DNA of 64,000 nt. Origin: Oscillospiraceae bacterium. Its GTDB lineage: Bacteria > Bacillota > Clostridia > Oscillospirales > Oscillospiraceae. Positions within the stretch are counted from its first letter, which is position 1. Each line of letters begins with the position of its first letter. Both the position numbers and the translations under genes were made by a program. The notes under the pieces are model-generated. The model was given only the letters and a program-made list of their open reading frames with translations, was not told where the DNA came from and did not search any database. This document shows, piece after piece, positions 26,615 through 36,563 of this stretch. The stretch spans positions 62,001 to 126,000 of the forward strand of contig DAOUQJ010000002.1 of NCBI GenBank assembly GCA_030625685.1, in the 5' to 3' direction.

Positions 26615-27114
26615 TGCAAGCAAAAGGATTTGTACATAAATATGGAGACAACGTAGATACAGACGTTATCATCCCTGCACGTTATCTTAATCTATCTGAC
26701 AAGAAAGAACTCGCTGCGCATTGCATGGAAGACATTGATAAAAACTTTGTGAGCGTCGTCAAAGAAGGCGATTTAATGGTAGGTGGCTTCAACTTTGGTT
26801 GTGGTTCTTCACGTGAACACGCACCTATGGTCATCAAAGAATCTGGCATTTCTTGCGTTATCGCGAAAACCTTTGCCCGCATATTCTACCGCAACGCCAT
26901 CAACATCGGTCTTCCTATCTTGGAATGTCCTGAAGCTAGTGAAAAAATTGAATCTGGTGACGACGTTTCCATTGATTTCAACACAGGAACCATCACCAAT
27001 CACAGCAAAAATGAGTCCTATCAAGCATCTCCTTTCCCTGAATTCATCAAAGAAATCATGGAAGCTGGTGGACTGCTCGCCTCCATGCAAAACCAAAAGG
27101 GAAAGGCGGAATAA
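26614..27114 (+). CDS. leuD: 3-isopropylmalate dehydratase, small subunit
   Basis: 166 residues, the short swivel-domain form typical of Clostridia and archaea. Motifs: [30 protein letters not shown] and [14 protein letters not shown]. It forms the active site with LeuC. The start overlaps leuC; leuB follows 2 nt after the stop. Confidence 0.97.
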   Translation: MQAKGFVHKYGDNVDTDVIIPARYLNLSDKKELAAHCMEDIDKNFVSVVKEGDLMVGGFNFGCGSSREHAPMVIKESGISCVIAKTFARIFYRNAINIGLPILECPEASEKIESGDDVSIDFNTGTITNHSKNESYQASPFPEFIKEIMEAGGLLASMQNQKGKAE

Positions 27115-27116
27115 TC

Positions 27117-28202
27117 ATGAATTATAATATTGCGGTCATTCACGGCGATGGCATTGGTCCAGAAGTCGTAGAAGAAACTTTGCTTGTACTCAATGCCATT
27201 GGTGAAAAATATGGTCATACATTCCAATACACTCCTGTACTCGCTGGTGGTTGCGCCATTGATGAAACGGGCGACTGTCTTCCACAAGAAACCATTGATG
27301 TGTGTAAAAAATCTGACGCTGTCCTACTAGGAGCAGTTGGTGGTTGGAAGTGGGATACACTCCCTGGAGAAAAACGCCCAGAAATGGCACTGCTCGGCCT
27401 ACGTAAGGAGCTTGGCCTCTTTGCCAATTTGCGCCCAGCTATCCTCTTTGACGAACTGATGGATGCTTGCCCACTCAAACCTGAAATCGTAGCAGGTGGC
27501 CTTGATATCGCCGTTGTGCGCGAACTCACAGGTGGCATCTATTTTGGAGAAAAAGGCCGCAAGGAAACTCCGCTAGGCACAGCTGGTTACGACATCAAAC
27601 AATATGCTGTGGATGAAGTCAAACGCATTGCAAAAATTGCCTTTGACATGGCTATAAAACGCAACAATCATGTCACAAGTGTGGACAAAGCCAACGTACT
27701 AGAAAGCTCTCGTGTGTGGAGAGAAGTGGTAAACGAAGTTGCCAAAGACTATCCTAGCGTTACACTTGATCATCTATACGTAGACAACGCAGCAATGCAA
27801 CTTGTCCGTGAGCCAAAACAGTTTGATGTTATTTTGACAGGAAACATGTTTGGTGACATTCTCTCCGATGAAGCAAGTATGATTACAGGTTCTATCGGTA
27901 TGCTCCCTTCTGCGAGCCTTGCCACAGGCAACTTTGGCATGTATGAACCGATTCACGGTTCTGCTCCTGACATTGCAGGTCAAAACAAAGCAAACCCTAT
28001 GGCGACAATTCTATCTGCATCGATGATGCTACGTTACACCTTCGGATTACAAGAAGAAGCCGATTGCATCGAAAATGCAGTAAAATCTGTACTAAAAGCA
28101 GGCTATCGCACACCTGACCTTTATCAAAGCGACAAGGAAGCCGATATCCTTGTGGGCACCAAAGAAGCTGGCGCACACATCGTAGCAGCCATCAAAGCAT
28201 AA
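27117..28202 (+). CDS. leuB: 3-isopropylmalate dehydrogenase
   Basis: 361 residues. It oxidatively decarboxylates 3-isopropylmalate with NAD. Motifs: [45 protein letters not shown], the [11 protein letters not shown] segment, [20 protein letters not shown] (in parts) and [20 protein letters not shown]. Last gene of the leucine operon, closed by a strong terminator. Confidence 0.97.
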   Translation: MNYNIAVIHGDGIGPEVVEETLLVLNAIGEKYGHTFQYTPVLAGGCAIDETGDCLPQETIDVCKKSDAVLLGAVGGWKWDTLPGEKRPEMALLGLRKELGLFANLRPAILFDELMDACPLKPEIVAGGLDIAVVRELTGGIYFGEKGRKETPLGTAGYDIKQYAVDEVKRIAKIAFDMAIKRNNHVTSVDKANVLESSRVWREVVNEVAKDYPSVTLDHLYVDNAAMQLVREPKQFDVILTGNMFGDILSDEASMITGSIGMLPSASLATGNFGMYEPIHGSAPDIAGQNKANPMATILSASMMLRYTFGLQEEADCIENAVKSVLKAGYRTPDLYQSDKEADILVGTKEAGAHIVAAIKA

Positions 28203-28222
28203 TTAGTACCAAACAATAAATT

Positions 28223-28264
28223 AATCCCCTCCAAGACATACATAGTCTTGGAGGGGATTTTCTT
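28223..28264 (+). terminator. Terminator of leuACDB
   Basis: A 15-bp perfect stem, aatcccctccaagac with gtcttggaggggatt, 7-nt loop, then ttttctta. It lies 20 nt past the leuB stop. Confidence 0.92.
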
Positions 28265-28423
28265 ATATTACATGATAGATTTCAAAGGCGATAGTTTCTT
28301 TAAAAGCGGAATCTTTTTCGAAAACAAATTATCTTCACTATTTTGAGGGTCATGTGTCATTGCTCTCATACATTAATCCCCATCCCTTTATACACCATTA
28401 TGAGATGCAGTTATCCCTGTCAC

Positions 28424-28468
28424 TACAAAATAAAAGAAAGCTTTGCACATTATGTGCAAAGCTTTCTT
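28424..28468 (-). terminator. Terminator of nifJ
   Basis: aagaaagctttgcacat (28434-28450) pairs with atgtgcaaagctttctt (28452-28468). The minus strand continues TTTTATTTTG. It is 22 nt past the nifJ stop. The 28265-28423 stretch between the two operons shows no ORF or motif I can support. Confidence 0.9.
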
Positions 28469-28489
28469 GATACTTCATTCAAATGCGAA

Positions 28490-31400
28490 TTATACTTCTA
28501 CATCACCATCATAGTTATTTGCAAGGTGTACCAAATGACGGTATTTTTCTTTGGCTTGTTTTTCTGCCTTATCAAATAGTTCTTTTGCTCTGTCTGGGAA
28601 GGTAATACCCAAAGATGAGAAACGAACTTCTCCACCAAGGAATTCTTTGTAGTCAATGGTTGGCTTTTTGGAATCCAATTGGAATGGATTTTTGCCCATT
28701 TCTTTACGACGTGGGTCGTAACGGAACAAGTGCCAGTAGCCAGCTTCTACCGCTGCGTTCATTTCAAGCATTGTGTTGCCCATACCCACTTTCAAGCCGT
28801 GGCTGATACATGGAGAGTAAGCAATGATGAGTGAAATACCATTGTATGACTCAGCTTCTTCAATTGCTTTGAGTGTTTGACGATAATCTGCACCCATCGC
28901 GATTTGCGCTACATAAACATCCCCATATTGCATTGCAATTGCTGCAAGGTCTTTCTTTTGAAGTGCCTTACCAGCTGCTGCAAATTGCGCTACAGCACCA
29001 ATGTTGGTCGCTTTAGAAGCTTGACCGCCAGTGTTGGAGTAAATTTCTGTATCCATAACAAAGATATTGATGTTTTCGCCAGATGCCAATACATGGTCAA
29101 CACCACCATAACCGATGTCGTATGCCCATCCATCGCCACCGAAGCACCAAACGGATTTTTGGTTAAACATATCTTTCATATTGAGAAGCGCTTTGATGTC
29201 TTTTTCGTTTGCTGTCTTAGAGGAAACTGCTTTTGCAAGCTCAGTTGCAAGTGCGTCGCCAGATACACGGCTAGTTTGTGCTACATCTTTACCATTGAGC
29301 CATGATGTCGCAGCTTTAGAAACTGCTTCAGGTGTTGCAGTATCTTCTGCTACTTTTTGAGCCAATTTCACAGCAGAATATTGACGAGCAGAAACCGCAA
29401 GGCTCATACCAAAGCCAAATTCAGCAGTATCTTCGAACAGGGAGTTTTCCCATGCAGGACCATGTCCATCATTGTTTACAGTGTATGGTGTAGATGGTGC
29501 ACTACCGCCCCAGATAGAAGAACAACCTGTTGCGTTCGCAATGTACATACGATCACCATACAATTGTGTGATGAGTTTAACATAAGGTGTTTCACCACAC
29601 CCTGCACAAGCACCAGAGAACTCAAATAGTGGTTTTGCAAACTGACTGCCTTTTACTGTATCCAAAGCAAATGGCAATTCTTTTTCAGTCACTTCTTTTA
29701 CGCCATAATCGAACACAGGTTGTTGCGCCATTTGAGAATCAAGTGGTTTCATTTCTAGCGCTTTATTCTTAGAAGGACATACAGATGCACAGCTTCCGCA
29801 ACCAGTACAGTCCATAGGAGATACCATGATGCTGTAACCATAGATTTCGCAACCTTTGCCACGCATGTCTGTGACTTTGGTGTGTTTCGGTGCATTTGTA
29901 ATCTCTTGTGCATCCAAAACAAATGGACGAATGACCGCATGTGGACAAACATAAGAACACAAGTTACATTGAATACAATTTTCAGGAATCCATTCAGGCA
30001 CATCAACTGCGATACCACGTTTTTCAAACGCTGCAGTACCTTGTGGAAGTGTGCCATCAGCAGAAGTAACCAATTTAGAAACAGGAATTGCGTCGCCACG
30101 CATTGCATTGGTAGGAATCATGATGTCTTTGACAAATGTAGCCAAATCTTCACGATTGGTATCGACAACAATTTCTTGTTCAATGTCTTCTGCGTTTGCC
30201 CAAGATGCAGGAATTTTGATTTCTTTGATGTTTTCTAGCCCCGCATCAATCGCTTTCCAGTTTTTGTTGACAATTTCTTTGCCTTTATGTCCGTAGCTGC
30301 TTACAATTGCTTCTTTCATTTTTTCTTCAGCTAGATCTATTGGAATAACCTTTGATAATTTAAAGAAAGATGCTTGCAAAATAGCGTTGGTACGGTTGCC
30401 AAGGCCAAGTTCACGCGCTTTTGTAATCGCGTCACAAGTGTAAAACTTGATGTTATTTTTAGCAAGATATCTCTTGGTTTCTGGAAGTAGAATTGTATCC
30501 AGTTCTTCCACTGTCCAAGAGGTGTTCAATAGGAACGTTCCTCCTGGTTTAATGTCTTGCACGATATCATATTTTTCCATGTAGGCTGGTAAATGACAAG
30601 CTACAAAATTAGCTTTAGAGACATAATACGCAGATTTAATTGGATTATCACCAAAACGCAAGTGACTGATTGTAATACCACCTGACTTTTTAGAGTCATA
30701 TTGGAAATACGCCTGTACATGCATATCGGTGTTGTCACCAATGATTTTAATGGAGTTTTTATTTGCACCAACTGTACCGTCACTGCCAAGACCCCAGAAT
30801 TTACAGGAAATTGTTGATTCATCTGCGACGTCTGGTTCTTCAGTAACAGGCAAAGATAGATTGGTCACATCGTCAGTAATGTTGATGGTAAAGCCTCTGA
30901 CAGGTTTTGCTGATTTTGCGTTAGCAAATGCAGACAAAATACCACCAGGTGTTGTATCTTTAGAGCCTAGACCATAACGTCCACCAATGATGTTGCATGC
31001 ACCAAATGGAGTGCCAGCCAAAGCTGCAACAACATCTTGATACAAAGGTTCACCAATTGCGCCAGGTTCTTTACAGCGGTCCATAACCACAATGTTTTTC
31101 ACTGTTTTTGGCAGTGCTTCAACAAAACTATTTACCGCAAATGGGCGATACAAACGAACTTTTAGTAGACCTACTTTTTCGCCCATATCATTTTGATATT
31201 TTACAACTTCTTCAATTGTGTCACAAGCAGAACCCATGCAAATCATTACTGTTTCAGCATCAGGAGCGCCATAGTAATTGAATAGTTTATAATCTGTACC
31301 AATTCTTTCATTGACTTTATCCATGTAGTCTTGGACCACATTAGGAAAATCTATATAATATTGGTTTGATGCTTCTTTTGTTTGGAAGAAAATGTCTGGG

Positions 31401-32062
31401 TTTTGTGCAGAACCACGCAAAACAGGATGATCTGGGTTTAGTGCACGTTGACGGAATTCGTTGATTCCTTCCCAATCTACCATTTCTTTGAGTTCTTCAT
31501 AATCCCATGTTTCTACTTTTCTGATTTCATGTGATGTACGGAAACCATCAAAGAAATGAAGCACAGGTACTCTACCAGAAATTGTTGCCAAGTGAGCAAC
31601 TGCACCAAGGTCCATAACCTCTTGTGCATTTCCGCTCGCCATCATAGCATAACCAGTAGTACGACATGACATAACATCGGAATGATCACCAAAAATGGAT
31701 AATGCATGTGTAGCAATCGCACGTGCAGACACGTGAGTGACACTAGGCATCAAGCTACCTGCAATTTTATACATATTTGGAATCATCAAAAGCAAACCTT
31801 GTGATGCTGTATATGTGGTCGTCATAGCACCAGCTGTTAATGAGCCGTGCACAGCGCCCGCTGCACCACCTTCTGATTGCAAAACAGAGACGGTAGCAGG
31901 TTGTCCAAAGATATTCTCCAAACCTTCTGCTGCCCATTTATCCGCAAGCTCAGCCATATTAGATGATGGCGTGATGGGATAAATCGCTGCCACTTCTGTA
32001 AAAGCATAAGAAACATGGGCCGCTGCTGTATTACCATCCATAGTTTTGAGCTTTCTTGCCAT
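28490..32062 (-). CDS. nifJ: Pyruvate:ferredoxin (flavodoxin) oxidoreductase
   Basis: 1190 residues, the single-chain homodimeric enzyme (usual length about 1170-1200). It converts pyruvate and CoA to acetyl-CoA, CO2 and reduced ferredoxin in fermentation. In order: the N-terminal YPITPSS region, the gamma and delta segments, CIQCNLCSYVCP (about 694) and CTGCGSCASVCP (about 750) for two clusters, CAGCGETPYVK (about 815) for the third, and the thiamine-diphosphate site GDGWAYDIGYGGVDHVLASG and DTEIYSNTGGQ near 975-1010. aggagg sits 8 nt before the ATG. Monocistronic. It marks the host as an anaerobe. Confidence 0.97.
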   Translation of the reverse strand: MARKLKTMDGNTAAAHVSYAFTEVAAIYPITPSSNMAELADKWAAEGLENIFGQPATVSVLQSEGGAAGAVHGSLTAGAMTTTYTASQGLLLMIPNMYKIAGSLMPSVTHVSARAIATHALSIFGDHSDVMSCRTTGYAMMASGNAQEVMDLGAVAHLATISGRVPVLHFFDGFRTSHEIRKVETWDYEELKEMVDWEGINEFRQRALNPDHPVLRGSAQNPDIFFQTKEASNQYYIDFPNVVQDYMDKVNERIGTDYKLFNYYGAPDAETVMICMGSACDTIEEVVKYQNDMGEKVGLLKVRLYRPFAVNSFVEALPKTVKNIVVMDRCKEPGAIGEPLYQDVVAALAGTPFGACNIIGGRYGLGSKDTTPGGILSAFANAKSAKPVRGFTINITDDVTNLSLPVTEEPDVADESTISCKFWGLGSDGTVGANKNSIKIIGDNTDMHVQAYFQYDSKKSGGITISHLRFGDNPIKSAYYVSKANFVACHLPAYMEKYDIVQDIKPGGTFLLNTSWTVEELDTILLPETKRYLAKNNIKFYTCDAITKARELGLGNRTNAILQASFFKLSKVIPIDLAEEKMKEAIVSSYGHKGKEIVNKNWKAIDAGLENIKEIKIPASWANAEDIEQEIVVDTNREDLATFVKDIMIPTNAMRGDAIPVSKLVTSADGTLPQGTAAFEKRGIAVDVPEWIPENCIQCNLCSYVCPHAVIRPFVLDAQEITNAPKHTKVTDMRGKGCEIYGYSIMVSPMDCTGCGSCASVCPSKNKALEMKPLDSQMAQQPVFDYGVKEVTEKELPFALDTVKGSQFAKPLFEFSGACAGCGETPYVKLITQLYGDRMYIANATGCSSIWGGSAPSTPYTVNNDGHGPAWENSLFEDTAEFGFGMSLAVSARQYSAVKLAQKVAEDTATPEAVSKAATSWLNGKDVAQTSRVSGDALATELAKAVSSKTANEKDIKALLNMKDMFNQKSVWCFGGDGWAYDIGYGGVDHVLASGENINIFVMDTEIYSNTGGQASKATNIGAVAQFAAAGKALQKKDLAAIAMQYGDVYVAQIAMGADYRQTLKAIEEAESYNGISLIIAYSPCISHGLKVGMGNTMLEMNAAVEAGYWHLFRYDPRRKEMGKNPFQLDSKKPTIDYKEFLGGEVRFSSLGITFPDRAKELFDKAEKQAKEKYRHLVHLANNYDGDVEV

Positions 32063-32508
32063 GGTTTCATCCTCCTAAAATACTGTTGAAGCATGTGCTT
32101 CTTTTTCTGTTTTTTTTGTCTTTAGAATCTTTCTTAAAATGCCATATAGAGTGTACTTTTCTCATCCTAATCCTATCATTATATAAAGTCCTTGTAAACC
32201 AATGATGTAGCCAAAATGACCATATAATCATGGGCTTAAAACATAAAAAATGCCGAAGGATAAAATACGGCTTTGTTTTTTGCCCTTAACTTTGTGCATT
32301 AACACAATGGTTTTTACTTGATTTTTACCCGAACCTAACACACTGTTGCCTTTTTTTACATTTTGTTGGTATATTCCATCAGATAACCTAGACAGAATGG
32401 TAATTTCAGCAATATTATATTCATCCTCTTGTCTATTCTGCACTTTTGTGGCAATATTATGTAAGGTATATAATATCAAAAAATTCGATTTAATTTAGGA
32501 GGATCTTA
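32063..32508. other. Divergent intergenic region between nifJ and comM
   Basis: 446 bp with no gene I can support. On the minus strand TATAAT (32178-32183) is the best -10 for nifJ, without a good -35. On the plus strand TATAAT (32469-32474) with a weak TTGTGG (32447-32452) may serve comM. A small palindrome gaagcatgtgcttc (32088-32101) lies in the nifJ leader. I see no Rex or FNR consensus. Confidence 0.4.
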
Positions 32509-34026
32509 ATGTTACATAAAGTCCGTTCCTTGGGTTTACAAGGCATCCAAGGGTATGAAGTCAGTGCAGAGTGTGACTTACATTCTGGTCTACCTGCCTT
32601 TGATGTGGTCGGTTTGCCCGATGCCGCAGTCAAAGAAGCCAGAGAACGGGTTCGCTCAGCAATCAAAAACAGCGGATTCTCCTTTCCCGTTAGCCGAATT
32701 ACCATCAATTTAGCACCGGCCAATTTGCGAAAATCAGGAACCGTCTATGATCTACCTATCCTCATTGGAATCTTAGCAGCGAGCCACGAAATCTCACTCA
32801 ATGACCCAGACTGTGCTTTCATTGGCGAACTGTCACTGTCTGGCACTTTGCGCCCCGTTATGGGAATTTTGCCAATGGCACTAGCCGCGAGAGAAGCTGG
32901 CATCAAACGATTATATGTTCCTGCCCCCAACGCCTTAGAGGCAAATTTGGCAGGAGATCTAACCGTTTATCCCGTCGAAACTGTATCCGATCTTGTCGCA
33001 CACCTGTCAAACAAAGAAAGTATAGAGCCCTGCACCGATTGGATTGCCCCCAAAGAAAAAACATTCTATCCAGACTTTGCAGATGTGAAAGGCCAAGAAC
33101 AAGTCAAGCGTGTGTTAGAAATTGCAGCTGCAGGAGGACACAATGCAGCGATGGTAGGCGCGCCAGGTTCAGGCAAAAGTATGCTTGCCCGAAGGCTTCC
33201 TTCCATTTTGCCTGAAATGAGCCAAAAAGAAGCCTTAGATACCACTGCCATCCACTCTGTTGTTGGCACATTGTCTGCAGATGAGCCACTTTTAACTGAG
33301 CGACCGTTTCGCAACCCTCATCACACCATATCAACCGTTGGAATGGCAGGTGGCGGTTCTCCTCCACGTCCTGGTGAAATATCACTGGCCCATCATGGGG
33401 TATTGTTTTTAGATGAACTACCAGAATTTCAAAAAGATGTGCTTGAAGTCTTGCGCCAGCCAATTGAGGAAGGAAAAATACAAATTGTGCGCGCCACAGG
33501 CTCTGAATCCTTTCCCAGTCAGTTTATGCTCATCTGCGCCTTGAACCCATGTAAATGTGGTTGGTATGGACACCCCTCTGGACGTTGTCAATGCTCTGCG
33601 CGCGAAGTTGCTCGCTATTTGGGCAAATTGTCAGGCCCTCTACTCGACCGCATTGATTTGTTTGTCGAAGTGCCTCCACTTGATTTTGATGAACTCTCTA
33701 TCAAACAAGCATCCGAATCCTCTTCTGAAATTCGAAAGCGCGTCAATGAAGCAAGAAGCTTGCAACATATGCGTTTTTCAGATACCTCTTGTCTATGCAA
33801 TGCAAACATGGGGCATAATGAAATGCAAACCCATTGCAAGATCAACGAAGATGGACAAGCCATTATGCGTGGCGCCTACGAACATATGGGTCTCACAGCC
33901 CGCAGCTATGATCGTATTTTACGTATTGCACGCACCATAGCCGATTTAGACAATTCTGATGCCATTGCTGCGCACCATATTGCCGAAGCAATTCAGTATC
34001 GTGCACCTTCCTATTTACGTAGATAA
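32509..34026 (+). CDS. comM: YifB/ComM-family AAA+ ATPase (Mg-chelatase-like)
   Basis: 505 residues. The N-terminal Lon-S16-like domain has the family start VRSLGLQGIQGYEVSAECDL and GLPAFDVVGLPDAAVKEARERV (shortened). The AAA+ core has Walker A GAPGSGKSMLARRLP near residue 217 and FLDELPEF as Walker B, followed by the LMLICALNPCKCG and C-terminal Mg_chelatase helical segments. In naturally competent bacteria ComM is a hexameric branch-migration helicase acting on integrating DNA; in Clostridia its role is less tested. aggagg lies 6 nt before the ATG. thiI follows 45 nt downstream. Confidence 0.93.
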   Translation: MLHKVRSLGLQGIQGYEVSAECDLHSGLPAFDVVGLPDAAVKEARERVRSAIKNSGFSFPVSRITINLAPANLRKSGTVYDLPILIGILAASHEISLNDPDCAFIGELSLSGTLRPVMGILPMALAAREAGIKRLYVPAPNALEANLAGDLTVYPVETVSDLVAHLSNKESIEPCTDWIAPKEKTFYPDFADVKGQEQVKRVLEIAAAGGHNAAMVGAPGSGKSMLARRLPSILPEMSQKEALDTTAIHSVVGTLSADEPLLTERPFRNPHHTISTVGMAGGGSPPRPGEISLAHHGVLFLDELPEFQKDVLEVLRQPIEEGKIQIVRATGSESFPSQFMLICALNPCKCGWYGHPSGRCQCSAREVARYLGKLSGPLLDRIDLFVEVPPLDFDELSIKQASESSSEIRKRVNEARSLQHMRFSDTSCLCNANMGHNEMQTHCKINEDGQAIMRGAYEHMGLTARSYDRILRIARTIADLDNSDAIAAHHIAEAIQYRAPSYLRR

Positions 34027-34071
34027 CCAAATCTTAAAATATTATTTCCACTTGAATGAAAGGGAACCATT

Positions 34072-35271
34072 ATGTCAAATATAGAACAAACACCTGTAGC
34101 CCAAGAAATCATCCTACTCAAATTAGGCGAACTTGTCCTAAAAGGACAAAACCGTCGCAGCTTTGAAGATAAGCTTCTCGGCAACGCAAGAAAACTCTTG
34201 CGCAAACACGGAAACTTCAAAGTGTATTCTCGTCAAGCAACTGGTTATATCGAACCCAAAGACGACTCCTGCGATATGGACTCTGCCTACTTAGCGCTCA
34301 GCAAATTATTCGGTGTGGCTGGCATCTGCCGCTCAAGAGCTTGTGAAAAAACACCCGAATCCATGCTAGAAACAGCCAAAACATACCTCAAAGACACATT
34401 GATGAATGCACGCTCATTCAAAGTAGAATCCAAACGTGCCGACAAAAGTTTTCCTATGACTTCCATTGCACTTTCACAAACTGTCGGTGGCGATTTGCAT
34501 GATGCTTTTCCAAATCTGACTGTAGATGTTCATAACCCTGAAGTGACAGTCTATTTAGAGGTTAGAGAAACCAATGCCTACGTTCATGTCAATCCCTCTC
34601 CTGGTGCCGGTGGCTTGCCTGTTGGTATGAGCGGAAAAGCCATCTCTCTTTTGTCAGGTGGTATAGACAGCCCCGTTGCTACTTGGATGATGGCAAAACG
34701 TGGACTCACACTCGATTTGGTTCACTTTTTCAGTCATCCATACACTTCTCCTGAATCCAAAGAAAAAGTGCTCACACTGGCAAAAAAGCTCACACCATGG
34801 TGCGGAAAACTGCATGTGCATATCGTTCCTTTTACCAGCATTCAAGAGACACTCATGCGTGAATGTCCTGAAGATCTATTTACTGTTTTGATGCGTCGCT
34901 TTATGATGCGCATTTCCGAAGCGCTCGCGCACAAATTACATTGTGGCGCTCTCATTACTGGTGAATCCCTTGGCCAAGTAGCAAGTCAAACCATGATGGC
35001 TATGCAAGCAACCGAAGCTGTGTGCAACATCCCTGTCTTCCGCCCTCTGATTGGGATGGACAAAACGGAAATTGTACATATCTCCAAAAAAATTGATACC
35101 TTTGACACATCCATTTTGCCCTTTGAAGACTGTTGCACAGTCTTCACGCCTCGACATCCTCGCACCAAACCTTCCTTAGAAGAGGTGCAAGAAGCCGAAG
35201 CTACGCTCGCAATTGATGAAATGGTAATGGATGCTGTAAATAATATTGAAAAGGTGGTTTTAGAACCATGA
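34072..35271 (+). CDS. thiI: tRNA 4-thiouridine synthase (tRNA sulfurtransferase)
   Basis: 399 residues: an N-terminal ferredoxin-like domain (LLKLGELVLKGQNRR), THUMP (about 60-165) and a PP-loop ATPase with SGGIDSPVATWMMAKRG near 193. The C-terminal rhodanese domain of enteric ThiI is missing, as in Bacillus, so sulfur must come from a partner cysteine desulfurase; none is adjacent. The Cys pair region CCTVF may act in transfer. It makes s4U8 in tRNA. The start has aaaggg; the stop overlaps the cinA start (ATGA). Confidence 0.95.
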   Translation: MSNIEQTPVAQEIILLKLGELVLKGQNRRSFEDKLLGNARKLLRKHGNFKVYSRQATGYIEPKDDSCDMDSAYLALSKLFGVAGICRSRACEKTPESMLETAKTYLKDTLMNARSFKVESKRADKSFPMTSIALSQTVGGDLHDAFPNLTVDVHNPEVTVYLEVRETNAYVHVNPSPGAGGLPVGMSGKAISLLSGGIDSPVATWMMAKRGLTLDLVHFFSHPYTSPESKEKVLTLAKKLTPWCGKLHVHIVPFTSIQETLMRECPEDLFTVLMRRFMMRISEALAHKLHCGALITGESLGQVASQTMMAMQATEAVCNIPVFRPLIGMDKTEIVHISKKIDTFDTSILPFEDCCTVFTPRHPRTKPSLEEVQEAEATLAIDEMVMDAVNNIEKVVLEP

Positions 35272-36512
35272 GTCAAACAGCTGAACTTGTCGCAGTTGGA
35301 ACAGAACTTCTCCTCGGAAGCATCGCCAATACAAATGCCCAATTTTTATCAAAAGAACTGTCAGCTCTTGGCATCAACGTATATTATCACAGTGTCGTCG
35401 GCGACAACCCACAAAGAATAGAAGATGCCATAAACCTTGCCAAAAGTCGAGCAGATATCATCATCACAACAGGCGGTCTCGGACCAACTTGTGATGACAT
35501 CACAAAATCATCTGTTGCCAAAGCCTTCGGCAGAGACCTCGTCTTTCACCAAGAAAGCGCAGATCGCATCGATGCACTGTTCGCGCGCGCTTCACGCCAA
35601 GTGACAGAAAACAATTATCAACAAGCCATGCTTCCCCAAGGGTGCACTGTCCTTCAAAACAACAAAGGAACTGCACCAGGCTGTATCATCGAAGCCGATG
35701 GCTCTACTGCCATCATGCTCCCTGGTCCACCAATTGAATGTCAAGCCATGTTTTTGGATTATGTTATCCCCATGCTCCAAGAGAAAACAGATGGCATCAT
35801 TTCATCTCGATCACTGAGAGTGTTCGGCATTGGCGAATCGGCAGCTGAGAGCTTATTGCGAGAAAAGATGAATAGTTTGACAAACCCCACCCTTGCCCCT
35901 TACGCCAAAGTAGGCGAACTCGAACTTCGCATCACCGCAAAAGCCAATACACCAAAAGAGGCCAGCGCTCTCATCGAACCTGTCGAGGCAGAAGTGCGCG
36001 CCATCTTAGGCGACAAAATATACGGTGTCAATGAAGATACTTTGCCTTCCGTTTGCCTGGATTTATTAGAAAAGCTCAACATGACACTCGGAACAGCCGA
36101 ATCGTGCACAGGCGGTATGATTTCCTCATTTATGACTGATTTGCCCGGTGTGGCTGACCATTTTGCGGGAGGAATCGTCAGCTATCAAATTCCTGTCAAA
36201 GAAACCCTTCTCCAAGTGCCCAGTGACATGATCCAAGAACACACTGCAGTCTCTTCTCAAGTAGCAGAATCCATGGCCAAAGGTGCACTCACAGCACTTG
36301 GCTGTGATATTGCCGTATCAGTCACTGGTGTCGCAGGTCCTGGCTATGACAATGATGGCAACCCTCCTGGTCTGGTTTATATTGGCCTTGCAACCAAAGA
36401 CACATATAAAGTGCAACGCTTTAAATTCGGATATCAAGGACGTGAACAAATCCGTATTGCCAGTGCGTTATCTGCACTTGATATGCTCCGCAGACATTTA
36501 GAAACGCTATAA
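35268..36512 (+). CDS. cinA: CinA-like protein / nicotinamide-nucleotide amidase
   Basis: 414 residues. The N-terminal MoaB/MogA-like domain (about 1-170) has AVGTELLLGSIANTNAQFL, TTGGLGPTCDDITK and MLPGPPIEC. The C-terminal CinA domain (about 255-410) has LGTAESCTGGMISSF and AVSVTGVAGPG. The domain pair hydrolyses ADP-ribose and deamidates NMN, recycling pyridine nucleotides. It is often next to recA, but here recA lies 9 kb away on the other strand. It overlaps thiI by 4 nt. Confidence 0.95.
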   Translation: MSQTAELVAVGTELLLGSIANTNAQFLSKELSALGINVYYHSVVGDNPQRIEDAINLAKSRADIIITTGGLGPTCDDITKSSVAKAFGRDLVFHQESADRIDALFARASRQVTENNYQQAMLPQGCTVLQNNKGTAPGCIIEADGSTAIMLPGPPIECQAMFLDYVIPMLQEKTDGIISSRSLRVFGIGESAAESLLREKMNSLTNPTLAPYAKVGELELRITAKANTPKEASALIEPVEAEVRAILGDKIYGVNEDTLPSVCLDLLEKLNMTLGTAESCTGGMISSFMTDLPGVADHFAGGIVSYQIPVKETLLQVPSDMIQEHTAVSSQVAESMAKGALTALGCDIAVSVTGVAGPGYDNDGNPPGLVYIGLATKDTYKVQRFKFGYQGREQIRIASALSALDMLRRHLETL

Positions 36513-36545
36513 AAAAACCAGCTTGCAATTTTGCAAGCTGGTCAT
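36511..36545. terminator. Bidirectional terminator between cinA and the Big2 gene
   Basis: A 12-bp stem accagcttgcaa (36517-36528) with ttgcaagctggt (36531-36542). Seven A on the left give a T-run for the minus-strand gene. The right side (catttatc) is weaker for cinA. Confidence 0.82.
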
Positions 36546-36563
36546 TTATCTCTATTATCGCAC

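Noticed and set aside
32088-32101. Palindrome gaagcatgtgcttc as an operator of nifJ
   Set aside because: Short, no second copy, and it matches no redox-regulator consensus I know; noted only in the intergenic entry.
32228-32479. An 83-codon minus-strand frame upstream of nifJ
   Set aside because: It would start at TTG with no RBS, covers the likely comM promoter, and its sequence resembles no family I know.
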